Of a DNA stretch of 64,000 nt, positions 49,931 to 57,781 are shown in pieces. The stretch's first letter is position 1. Each line of letters begins with the position of its first letter. The notes below the pieces were generated by a model, which did no database searches, had not been told where the DNA came from, and saw only the letters and a program-made list of their open reading frames with translations. A program made the translations under genes and the position numbers. Source of the DNA: Tahibacter aquaticus (GTDB taxonomy: Bacteria; Pseudomonadota; Gammaproteobacteria; Xanthomonadales; Rhodanobacteraceae); contig NZ_SNZH01000008.1 of assembly GCF_004363655.1 (NCBI RefSeq), positions 62,001-126,000 of the forward strand, written 5' to 3'.

Positions 49931-50362
49931 TCAGAACGGCTTGACGATCACCAGGATTGCGATGCCGAGGGCAAGCACTGCCGGTACCTCGTTGAACAGG
50001 CGCAGCCAGCGTGGCGAACGCCGGCAGCTGTCGCTGGCGAATTGCCGCGTAAGGCGGCCGAGGTGGCCGTGGTAGGCGTACAGGGCGAATACCAGCACGA
50101 GCTTGGCATGGAGCCAGTGGTTGCTCTTCATGTACCCCGGCACGTGATAGATCCACCAGCCCAGCGTGGCCAGGCCGAACAGCAAGGTCAGCGCGGCGCC
50201 GACATTGGTCATCATGAACAGCCGGCGCTCCATCACCTTGAAGCGGTCGCGTACGACCTGTTCGGTGGCTTCCTGGTGATAGACGAACAATCGCGGCAGG
50301 TAGAGCAGGCCGGCAAACCAGCTGATGACAGCGAAGACATGAAAGGCTTTGAGCCAGAGCAT
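49931..50362 (-). CDS. hemJ: Protoporphyrinogen oxidase HemJ
   Basis: The product is 143 aa with four predicted membrane helices. It belongs to the HemJ (CopD-superfamily) group that oxidises protoporphyrinogen IX in heme synthesis at the inner membrane. WLKAFHVFAVISWFAGLLYLPRLFVYH carries the conserved His8, and SNHWLHAKLVLVFALYAYH holds Lys87. A TATACT hexamer on the minus strand at 50392-50397 may be its -10. Confidence 0.93.
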   Translation of the reverse strand: MLWLKAFHVFAVISWFAGLLYLPRLFVYHQEATEQVVRDRFKVMERRLFMMTNVGAALTLLFGLATLGWWIYHVPGYMKSNHWLHAKLVLVFALYAYHGHLGRLTRQFASDSCRRSPRWLRLFNEVPAVLALGIAILVIVKPF

Positions 50363-50688
50363 GGGTGACGGTAGCGGCGAAGGGGGCCGGCAGTATAGCT
50401 GCCGCTGTGCAGACCAGCCTTAGGTGCCGCGGCAGATCGCGTAAGTCGCCAGGCGGGCGCTACCGTCGAAGCCCGCCATCCGCAAAAAGCCTTCTGTCGA
50501 AGCAAGCTCCGGCTCCCACCAACGGCAGTCGGCCTGGTATCGCGTATCGCTATCTTGCCGACCGCTGCCTGCGTCGGCCCAGGTCGGCTTGACCGCGCCG
50601 GGGTGGGGGGCTATAAGGCCGGCACTCTCCTTTTTCCCGCGATGAGTCCGCTTTCCGCTGCCGGGGGGGCGTTCCGGTCTTTTCCCCT
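50363..50688. other. Divergent intergenic region between hemJ and the DUF6776-type gene
   Basis: The 326 bases hold no credible gene. They should carry both promoters. On the minus strand TATACT (50392-50397) suits hemJ, and a CTATAAGG patch near 50610 could serve the plus-strand gene. Runs of G precede the second start. No terminator or repeat is seen. Confidence 0.45.
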
Positions 50689-51417
50689 ATGGCGCGCGCG
50701 TTCCCGCAATTTGTCTTGCAGCATCACGATCCGCGCGCCGCGCGGCGTCGTCTGTTGCTGTTGATCGTGCTATGGCTGGTCAGCCTGGCGCTGGCGGCGC
50801 TGGCGGCCTGGTATTTCACCCAGACACCGCGCAGCGGGCCGGATCCGGCCGAATTCGAGCGCCAGCGCGGCGAGAACGAAACCCTGAAGCAGCGCGTAGC
50901 GGTGCTTGAGCGTGCCGATCAGGTCGACAAGGTGGCCAGCTCCGATCTGCAGCAGACCTTGCGCGAGCGCGAAGAAGAAATCGCCGGCCTGCGGACTGAC
51001 CTGGCTTTCTACAGCCGCCTGGTTGGCGGTGGTGCGCGGCGCGAAGGCCTGGCGGTGCATTCGGTGCACGTGGCGCCGGTCAAGGATTCGCGCGCCTGGA
51101 ATGTCGTCGTCACCCTGACCCAGAATATGAAGCGCTCCCAGTCCAGTGAAGGCCGGGTGCAGCTGACTGTCGAAGGCGTTTCCGACGGCAAGCTGAAAAG
51201 CCTCAGCTGGAACGATCTGGCCGGCGCGAACAATGACGGCCTGGGCTTTTCCTTCAAGTATTTCCAGCGTGTGTCGGGCACGGTATTGCTGCCCGACGGT
51301 TTTTCGCCGAATCGCATCAAGGTGGTTGCCGAGGCTACGGGTGGCGGCGGCCGAGTCGAACAGGGATTTGCCTGGAACGAAGCCCAGGCGGCCGAGGAGA
51401 TCAGCAATGTTCAGTAG
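50689..51417 (+). CDS. DUF6776-type membrane-anchored coiled-coil protein
   Basis: The product is 242 aa. One membrane helix (about 22-42, LLLLIVLWLVSLALAALAAWYF) follows a basic cytoplasmic N-terminus. A coiled coil (FERQRGENETLKQRVAVLERADQVD; LREREEEIAGLRTDLAFYSRL) leads into a beta-rich periplasmic domain with VHSVHVAPVKDSRAWNVVVTLTQNMKRSQ. This pattern matches a conserved gammaproteobacterial family without known function, usually coded beside bactofilin. Its last 11 bases overlap the bactofilin gene, so the two are translationally coupled and may act together in envelope architecture. Confidence 0.8.
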   Translation: MARAFPQFVLQHHDPRAARRRLLLLIVLWLVSLALAALAAWYFTQTPRSGPDPAEFERQRGENETLKQRVAVLERADQVDKVASSDLQQTLREREEEIAGLRTDLAFYSRLVGGGARREGLAVHSVHVAPVKDSRAWNVVVTLTQNMKRSQSSEGRVQLTVEGVSDGKLKSLSWNDLAGANNDGLGFSFKYFQRVSGTVLLPDGFSPNRIKVVAEATGGGGRVEQGFAWNEAQAAEEISNVQ

Positions 51418-51838
51418 CAAGAAAAACAACGGCAGCAGTGGCGGCAGCAGCAAGCCGACGCAGGGCCTGACCACCCTGATCGCGCCGGGTACGGCGATCC
51501 GCGGCGACGTGAACTTCAGCGGCGCCATGTACATCCAGGGCCGCATCGAAGGCACGCTGAGCGCCGAAGGCGACAATGCCAGTCTGACGCTCAGTGACGA
51601 AGGCTGCGTGATTGGCGAGATCCATGCCCCGCGCGTGGTGCTCAACGGCCAGGTCAAGGGCGACGTGCACGCGAGCGAGCGGCTGGAACTGGCCGAAGCG
51701 GCGCGCATCGAAGGCAATATCTACTACAAGGTGCTGGAAATGGCTGCCGGTGCCCAGATCAATGGCAAGATGGTGCACCAGTCGGAACCGCCCAAGCGTT
51801 TGCCGGCACCCGCGACTGCAGCGGCCGAGCCGGCTTGA
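51407..51838 (+). CDS. Bactofilin
   Basis: The product is 143 aa from the ATG at 51407. The central bactofilin domain is a beta-helix: [66 protein letters not shown], with regular six-residue turns. The N-terminus ([13 protein letters not shown]) and the C-terminus (Pro/Ala-rich) are disordered, as usual. Bactofilins polymerise without nucleotide at the inner membrane and guide cell shape or morphogenesis. It overlaps the preceding coiled-coil gene by 11 bases. Confidence 0.94.
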   Translation: MFSSKKNNGSSGGSSKPTQGLTTLIAPGTAIRGDVNFSGAMYIQGRIEGTLSAEGDNASLTLSDEGCVIGEIHAPRVVLNGQVKGDVHASERLELAEAARIEGNIYYKVLEMAAGAQINGKMVHQSEPPKRLPAPATAAAEPA

Positions 51839-51891
51839 TAGACGCCGGCGCCGCCCCGATTTCATCGTCTCTCCGGCCCAGTACCGTCCTC

Positions 51892-52254
51892 ATGAGCGAA
51901 ACCCCGAGCTACCAGACCGCGCTGGACCAGCCTTTGATCTTCAGCGATGCGGCCGCGCACAAGGTGCGCGAGCTGATCAGCGAGGAAGGCAATCCGCAGC
52001 TCAAGCTACGTGTCGCCATCAGCGGCGGCGGCTGTTCCGGCTTCCAGTACGGTTTCAGCTTCGACGAGGAGCGTACCGAGGACGACCTGGCTATCGACAA
52101 CGGCGGCGTCACCCTGGTGGTCGATCCCCTGTCCCTGCAATACCTGATGGGCGCGGAGATCGACTACACCGAGTCGCTGACCGGCGCGCAGTTCGTCATT
52201 CGCAATCCAAACGCGAAGACGACCTGCGGCTGCGGCTCTTCGTTTACCGTTTGA
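51892..52254 (+). CDS. erpA: Iron-sulfur cluster insertion protein ErpA
   Basis: The product is 120 aa, an A-type carrier that delivers [4Fe-4S] clusters to apoproteins. The three ligands are Cys48 ([11 protein letters not shown]), Cys112 and Cys114 ([11 protein letters not shown]). FDEERTEDD and the [16 protein letters not shown] segment are typical of ErpA. It lies 53 bases after bactofilin and 7 before nudC. Confidence 0.95.
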   Translation: MSETPSYQTALDQPLIFSDAAAHKVRELISEEGNPQLKLRVAISGGGCSGFQYGFSFDEERTEDDLAIDNGGVTLVVDPLSLQYLMGAEIDYTESLTGAQFVIRNPNAKTTCGCGSSFTV

Positions 52255-52261
52255 GGCGCGC

Positions 52262-53233
52262 TTGAGCGCCAGTCTGCGCAGCCGCGCCAACGTCTTCGCC
52301 GCGCTGGCGCTGGAACGCGAGGCGGAGCGTCGCGACGACACTGATTGGATCGGCGCACGCCGCGCCGAAGCCGCCACACGCTATATCGTGGTCGGCCCCG
52401 ACGGACGCGGCCTCGTTGGAGCCGACCGCGGCGGCCTGCGTCATTTTCATGACAGCGAACGCCTGCTGCACTGGCCGCAGGCGGCCGTGAGTTTCCTCGG
52501 CTCTACCGCGCAGGCGAATTTCTTCGTCATTGCCGCCGACGCGGCGACGCCGGAAGTGCCAGCGCCGGAAGCAAAATGGATGGATCTGCGCGCCGCCGGC
52601 CTAGCCTTGCCGGCCTTCGATGCTGGCCTGTTCGCTTATGCGCGCGCCTTGCTGTTCTGGCAGAGCCGGGTGCGCTTCTGCGGCGCCTGCGGCCATGCGA
52701 CGAGCCTGGTGTCTTCCGGCCACAAGGCGGTCTGCAGCAATCCGACCTGCAAGCTGGAACATTTTCCGCGCACCGATCCGGCCATCATCGTCATCGTCGG
52801 CTGGCGCGACGCCTGCCTGCTCGGACGCCAGCCCAGCTGGCCCGAAGGCCGCTGGTCGACCCTGGCCGGCTTCGTCGAGCCGGGCGAGTCGCTGGAGGAC
52901 GCGGTGCGTCGCGAAGTGTTCGAAGAAGCCGGTGTCGCGGTCGACGAGAGCGACTATCACTCGTCCCAGCCCTGGCCGTTTCCTGCCTCGCTGATGCTGG
53001 GTTTCTCGGCGCGGGCTTCCGATCCGGCCATCCGCGTCGGCGCCGAGCTGGCCGAGGCGCGCTGGTTCGAAGTCGACGACATCGTGCGCGGTCTGGCCGA
53101 TCGCAGCCTGGTGCTGCCGCCGCCGCTGTCGGTGTCGTACCGCCTGATCGAGCACTGGCTGCGCGAGACCGGCGGCCTGGAATTGTCGACGCTGATGAAC
53201 GACGAGCCCTGGCAAAAGCCGCGCGCCGGTTGA
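52262..53233 (+). CDS. nudC: NAD+ diphosphatase / NAD-cap decapping Nudix hydrolase
   Basis: The product is 323 aa. A zinc ribbon holds Cys140, Cys143, Cys158 and Cys163. The Nudix box spans about 204-226 (FVEPGESLEDAVRREVFEEAGV). The SQPWPFPxS motif at 235-243 is the NudC hallmark that recognises the NAD moiety. The enzyme splits NAD(H) and removes NAD caps from RNA. The start at 52262 is a TTG, seven bases after erpA; no better ATG or GTG lies close, so the exact start is less certain. Confidence 0.93.
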   Translation: MSASLRSRANVFAALALEREAERRDDTDWIGARRAEAATRYIVVGPDGRGLVGADRGGLRHFHDSERLLHWPQAAVSFLGSTAQANFFVIAADAATPEVPAPEAKWMDLRAAGLALPAFDAGLFAYARALLFWQSRVRFCGACGHATSLVSSGHKAVCSNPTCKLEHFPRTDPAIIVIVGWRDACLLGRQPSWPEGRWSTLAGFVEPGESLEDAVRREVFEEAGVAVDESDYHSSQPWPFPASLMLGFSARASDPAIRVGAELAEARWFEVDDIVRGLADRSLVLPPPLSVSYRLIEHWLRETGGLELSTLMNDEPWQKPRAG

Positions 53234-53378
53234 TGCGGCGCGACTGACGCGGGCGCTGACCGTTCGCTTTCGTATCGATTGACCCTGCGGTTCGATGTCC
53301 CTGCGGGCTGCCTGGCCGAATCGCCGCGCCGGCGCTTGCGCCCGCTACAATCGGGCCAACTTCGCCGCTGCCTGTGCC

Positions 53379-54251
53379 ATGGCCATACACCTGATCGCTG
53401 TTCTTGTCGTCTTCGCCCTGGCCCAGGGGTTGCCCGATCTGTCGCGCCTGCGCGACTTCAGCCGCCTGCGTGTCTGGCTTGGCGTACTGACCCGGGTCGG
53501 CGGCAGCGCGCGCAGCGTGCTTGGAATACTTGTACCGGTTTTGCTTTGTTTACTGATACAGCTGGGCCTGCGCGGATTCCTGTTCGGCCTGCTGTCCTTC
53601 GCCTTCGCTGTTTGCGTGCTCTGGTTCAGCTGGGGACCGCGCGATCTGTCCGAAGATGTCGACGGCGTGATCAAGGCACCGGACAGCGAGCGCCGCATCG
53701 CCGCGGCACAGCTGCTGCGTCCGGACGGACAGGAAGCGCCGTTGCCATTCGAGGCGCCGGCCCTGGTCGATGCCACCTTCCAGTCGGCGCTGAAACGCTG
53801 GTTCGGCGTGCTGTTCTGGTTTCTGCTGCTGGGCCCCTGCGGCGCGCTGCTGTATCGCCTGACCCAGCTGCTGGCCTGGTCACCCGGCCTGGCCGAGGTG
53901 CAGAGCAGCGAAGGGCGCCAGTTCGCCCGCCGCGTCGGCCTGCTGCTGGATTGGGCGCCGGCGCACCTGATGGCACTGGCACTGGCGGTGGCCTCGGATT
54001 TCGATGCGGTTTTCCACACCTGGAAAAATTGGCACAGCCGCATGGGCAAGGGCTATCTGAGCCTGGACCTGGGTTTTCTTTCCGCCATCGCCCGCGCCAG
54101 CGTCGATGCCGATGTGATCGCCGGCGACGGCTATGCCGAGGACATCAACGACCCCATCGTCGAGCTGGCCGATGCGCGCCATCTGCTGGCGCGCGTACTG
54201 ATCGTCTGGCTGGCGGTGACCGGATTGCTGGTGCTGGGCGGCTGGGTGTAG
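53379..54251 (+). CDS. ampE: AmpE-type inner-membrane protein
   Basis: The product is 290 aa from the ATG at 53379 (MAIHLIAVLVVFALAQGLPDLSRLRDFSRL). It has about four to six membrane segments. The central LFWFLLLGPCGALLYRLTQLL and the HLMALALAVASDFDAVFHTWKNWH stretch match AmpE/CobD-like proteins, so-called signalling modulators of beta-lactamase induction. No ampD is adjacent here. TACAAT at 53346-53351 could be a -10 for this gene, with no clear -35. It is convergent with the next gene. Confidence 0.87.
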   Translation: MAIHLIAVLVVFALAQGLPDLSRLRDFSRLRVWLGVLTRVGGSARSVLGILVPVLLCLLIQLGLRGFLFGLLSFAFAVCVLWFSWGPRDLSEDVDGVIKAPDSERRIAAAQLLRPDGQEAPLPFEAPALVDATFQSALKRWFGVLFWFLLLGPCGALLYRLTQLLAWSPGLAEVQSSEGRQFARRVGLLLDWAPAHLMALALAVASDFDAVFHTWKNWHSRMGKGYLSLDLGFLSAIARASVDADVIAGDGYAEDINDPIVELADARHLLARVLIVWLAVTGLLVLGGWV

Positions 54252-54284
54252 CCGGGTAGGATCCGTCGCGGAAGCGGCCGCGCC

Positions 54285-56474
54285 CTAGCGCCGTTCCTCG
54301 CCGCCGTTGCGGAAGATCAGATCGACCTGCTTGTCGCGCCAGCGTGCCAGCAGCTGGCGCAGTGCCGTGGCAGTTGCCGTCGAGGCCGGTGCTGACGGCG
54401 TCGCCTGGTTCTGCTGGTTCACGCCGTGGCAGCCGTCGCAGGCGCGAATTTCCCCGGGCTGGAAGCTGATCCAGTAGCGTTCGCGCACCACCGGCGTGCC
54501 GCCGGGCGAGGTGGAATGCCAGGCTAGCGCGCGTTGCGCCGGCACGTACATCGCCACCGAGCCGTCCGCGGCGATGGCGCTGCTGCCGGCCGGGCCGGCG
54601 GGGTTGGGTGCATTGGCCAGCAGGGTAGGCTGGTCGTGCAGGGTCTGCGCCAGTACGCGCCGGCCGCTGTCGGGCGTGGCGACGCCGCCCAGGCTGCGGA
54701 TCTGGTCGCCCTGGAAGAACTGCATATGCGCGATGTCGTAGACCTGGCCGCCGCCGCTGGCGACTGTCTGCGTGCCGCCGGGAACGCGCAGATTGAACGG
54801 CTGCTGCTTGTCGGCGCGGTCGCGCGTGGTGGCGTTGCGCACCACGATCAGTGCCAGGCCGTTGCTGCGCAGATACTGGCGAAACGCCGCAATATCCACA
54901 TTTTCTGCAGTGAACGCGGCCTGTTCCGGCGGCTGCAGCTGGAAGGCGGTGGACGGCGGCACGCTGCGCGCGCGCACTTCCACGGGCGACAGCTCCCACA
55001 TCGGGCCGTTGTAGCTGACTTCCACGTCCGGGTCCCAGTAGCTCACGCTCTTGGTGATGGGATTGGCGTTGAGATTTGCGCCGGCCACGTAATAACCGCC
55101 CGGCCCTGCCACCAGTTGCTTGAGACGGAACTGGTAGCGTGGCTGCGGGTTGGCGCGCGTGCCGTCGTTGCCGGCGCCGCGCCACTGCGTGGTGTGCGCC
55201 GCGATCAGGCTGCCGTCGCTGAGTGGCAGCGGGTTGCGGAAGTGGCCGGTGAAATCCGCCGGCGGCGGCAACGCGTCGGTACCGAAGTTGACGTTCACGC
55301 GCGGGTTGAGCCAGGTCGCTGCGACGTTGGCCGCATTGGTGCTGGGCGGTGCGTCGATGCGCAGCAGCTGGCCTGAGGCATGGGTATAGAACTCCGGCGC
55401 GTCGATGCCGTAGTAGCGGCCCGGCACGGTCGGGTCTTCGCGTATCTGCAGGAAATTCAGGATGCGGTTGCCGCCGCCACTGAATTCGGCCATGGCCGGG
55501 TCATTGAAGCTGCGGTTGAAATAGCTGTGCAGTTCATGCCGGCCGACATGGTTCAGTGTTTCTTCTTCGCTGCCGTCCTGGTTGATCATCCAGGGGAAGA
55601 AGTGGTTGATGGTATAGCCGTAGACACCGGAGCCCGGCACTTCGATACGCGGCTCGGGGAAGACTTCGCTGCGGTCCGCCATGGCGACGGCATTGGCTGC
55701 CTCGCTGCTCCAGTTGAACGCGCCGTTGGCGTTGTTGGCCGAATCGTTCTGCTGGTCGCGCTGCAAATGGTCCCAGCGCGTGAACAGCAGGCGGCCGAAG
55801 CTGTCGACGATGGGATTGAACGCGCCGGATACGGAAACCTGCAGCAGGTCGAGTTTTCCGCTGGACGGCTGCAGCCGCCACAGGCCGGTCGGCGTCGGCG
55901 TCGATTCGTATTCGTCCAGTTGTGGATAAAGATGCGCCGCGCCGTTGCGCGTGCGGTCGCTGGCGAACACGATGCTGTTGTCGCTGAGATAGGCCGGATT
56001 GATGTTGTTGCGATTAGCCGGCTGGTTGGCCACCTTGGTGACGACCGCGGTCTGGCCCGCACCCAGGCCGGTCACTTCGTACAGCTGCCAGTAAGAGGTA
56101 TCCCACTGGTACTGCTGCAGCGGCGCGCCGATGACCATGCTGAAGATCGCCTTGCTGCCGTCCCAGGAAACGGCCGGATCGCGCACCGCAATGGCGGCGG
56201 CACGCTGCGGGCCGGCATTGCCGAAACCGGCTTCCTGGGTCAGGTTGCGCAGGTCACCGTTGGGATAGCGGATATACAGGTCGCCGCCCCGGCCGACCAG
56301 GTTGGTGCCGCCACGGTGGTTGGCGAAGACCGAGCCGATGGTGGCGAAATCGTCGCTGATCGGGAACTGGGTCACGAACAGGATGGGATAGGGCAGTTGC
56401 TGTGCCTCGGCGCTGCTCGCGGCCAGCAGGGCGACAACCGCGGCAAGGCCGCAACTCAAGACGCGTTGATGCAT
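54285..56474 (-). CDS. Exported beta-propeller protein with a C-terminal CxxCH heme site (hydrazine-synthase-alpha-like)
   Basis: The product is 729 aa from the ATG at 56474, which opens a signal peptide (MHQRVLSCGLAAVVALLAASSAEA). The N-terminal half has TolB/WD-like strands such as LYIRYPNGDLRNLTQE, NPAYLSDNSIVFASDRTRNG and NPIVDSFGRLLFTRWDHLQRDQQND. The C-terminus holds one heme-c motif CDGCHG (Cys679, Cys682, His683). This layout recalls the family that includes the middle domain of hydrazine synthase alpha, which also occurs widely outside anammox bacteria. Hydrazine synthesis is not implied. It is likely a periplasmic mono-heme or heme-dependent oxidoreductase-like protein, partner unknown. 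The end (DLIFRNGGEERR) is only superficially like the IF-x-x-x-F-E tail. Confidence 0.72.
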   Translation of the reverse strand: MHQRVLSCGLAAVVALLAASSAEAQQLPYPILFVTQFPISDDFATIGSVFANHRGGTNLVGRGGDLYIRYPNGDLRNLTQEAGFGNAGPQRAAAIAVRDPAVSWDGSKAIFSMVIGAPLQQYQWDTSYWQLYEVTGLGAGQTAVVTKVANQPANRNNINPAYLSDNSIVFASDRTRNGAAHLYPQLDEYESTPTPTGLWRLQPSSGKLDLLQVSVSGAFNPIVDSFGRLLFTRWDHLQRDQQNDSANNANGAFNWSSEAANAVAMADRSEVFPEPRIEVPGSGVYGYTINHFFPWMINQDGSEEETLNHVGRHELHSYFNRSFNDPAMAEFSGGGNRILNFLQIREDPTVPGRYYGIDAPEFYTHASGQLLRIDAPPSTNAANVAATWLNPRVNVNFGTDALPPPADFTGHFRNPLPLSDGSLIAAHTTQWRGAGNDGTRANPQPRYQFRLKQLVAGPGGYYVAGANLNANPITKSVSYWDPDVEVSYNGPMWELSPVEVRARSVPPSTAFQLQPPEQAAFTAENVDIAAFRQYLRSNGLALIVVRNATTRDRADKQQPFNLRVPGGTQTVASGGGQVYDIAHMQFFQGDQIRSLGGVATPDSGRRVLAQTLHDQPTLLANAPNPAGPAGSSAIAADGSVAMYVPAQRALAWHSTSPGGTPVVRERYWISFQPGEIRACDGCHGVNQQNQATPSAPASTATATALRQLLARWRDKQVDLIFRNGGEERR

Positions 56475-56638
56475 GACGGTTCCACTCCCCCGGATGTGCG
56501 CGCAGCCTGAGGCAAGCGCAGGCGTCGTGTTGTGACGCGATTCCCTGGCGATATGTGCCGGCTTTGCCATTTGGCGCAGCCGGTGCAGCGCGCCGACAAC
56601 AGGTCAACGCGGGGCGCAGTGCAAACCGAACAGGCGGA

Positions 56639-57781
56639 TCAGCCGTTGGCGAAGACCTGGCGCAGCACATCGCGGGCGGCGTGTGGCCGGCCCAGCCGCA
56701 CAGCGCTGTCGCGCAGGCGCTGCAACCGCGGGGCGTCGGCCAGCAGCGCACGTACGCGGTATTCCAGCGCGACGGCATCGACTGCCTTGAGGCCGGCGCC
56801 GTTTTCCAGCAGGTAATCGCAATTGCGCTCTTCCTGACCTGGAATCGGTGCGAACACCAGCAACGGCAGTCCCATTGCCAGGCATTCGGACGTGGTCAGT
56901 CCGCCGGGCTTGCCGATGGCCAGGTCGGCGCAGCGCATCAGCCGCTCGATCGTGCGCGTGAAGCCCTGCGGAAACAGCCGGCGCGGATGTTCCGCGGCAA
57001 GTGTACGCAGACGCGCCAGCATGTCTTCGTTGCGGCCGGCCAAGGCGACGAGCTGGAAGTCCGCCTCGATGCGCAGCAGGCTGCGGGCCGCATCGTCCAG
57101 CGCGCCGACGCCGGCACCGCCGCCCATCAGCAGCAGGATGGGGCGCTGCGGATCCAGCCCGGCTTCGGCGGCACAGGTGGCCCGGTCGAGAGTCTGCGCA
57201 AACGCCGGCATGATCGGAATGCCGCAGACATGAATCCGCGACGGATCGAGCCCACGGGCGCGCATGCGCGCGGCGACTTCGTCGCTGGCGGCAAAGTAGC
57301 CGGCCAGACCCGGCACCACCCATAGCGCATGCAGGTCGAAATCGGTCACTTGTACATGGACCGGGCAATGCAGGCGGACGCGCAGCTGTTCACGCGCCAG
57401 CACTTCGGCCGGCAGGAAGTGGGTGCAGACGATGGCGTCGGGGGCGAAGTCGGCAATCGCCTGGCGCAGGCTGCGGGTGTTGAGCCGCTCCAGCGCCCGG
57501 CGCAGCCGTGCCATGGCCGCGTCGGGCGGCGTCTCGTCGGTGATGCGATACAGCTGCGCCCATAGCGATGGAAATTTTTCCACCAGACGCAAATAGAAAT
57601 CCGTATACAGTTTACGGAAGGCCGCCGGCACGTAGTCCATCACGTCCAGATGCAGCGCCTCGGCGCCATGTTCGGCCACTGCGGCGGCATGCAGGGCATC
57701 GGCGGCGCGGCCGTGGCCGGCGCCCGCGGATACGCTCAGCAACAGCAGGCGGCGCGGCCGCGGCAGCGTTGTTTCAGGCAT
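56639..57781 (-). CDS. MGDG-synthase/UgtP-like glycosyltransferase (GT28)
   Basis: The product is 380 aa from the ATG at 57781. SVSAGAGHGRAADALHAAA is the N-terminal acceptor-side signature of monogalactosyl/monoglucosyl-diacylglycerol synthases, with LDVMDYVPAAFRKLYTDFYL next. LLLMGGGAGVGAL and KPGGLTTSECLAMGLPLLVFAPIPGQEERN form the nucleotide-sugar site. It probably glycosylates diacylglycerol to a glycolipid on the cytoplasmic face. Its start overlaps the stop of the upstream MFS-PlsC gene by eight bases (ATGCCTGA), so synthesis is coupled. Confidence 0.88.
   Translation of the reverse strand: MPETTLPRPRRLLLLSVSAGAGHGRAADALHAAAVAEHGAEALHLDVMDYVPAAFRKLYTDFYLRLVEKFPSLWAQLYRITDETPPDAAMARLRRALERLNTRSLRQAIADFAPDAIVCTHFLPAEVLAREQLRVRLHCPVHVQVTDFDLHALWVVPGLAGYFAASDEVAARMRARGLDPSRIHVCGIPIMPAFAQTLDRATCAAEAGLDPQRPILLLMGGGAGVGALDDAARSLLRIEADFQLVALAGRNEDMLARLRTLAAEHPRRLFPQGFTRTIERLMRCADLAIGKPGGLTTSECLAMGLPLLVFAPIPGQEERNCDYLLENGAGLKAVDAVALEYRVRALLADAPRLQRLRDSAVRLGRPHAARDVLRQVFANG

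Noticed and set aside
54285-54330. DLIFRNGGEERR end of the CxxCH protein as a fourth example of the IF-x-x-x-F-E tail
   Set aside because: The second Phe is missing and four extra residues follow, so it does not fit the pattern of the other three.
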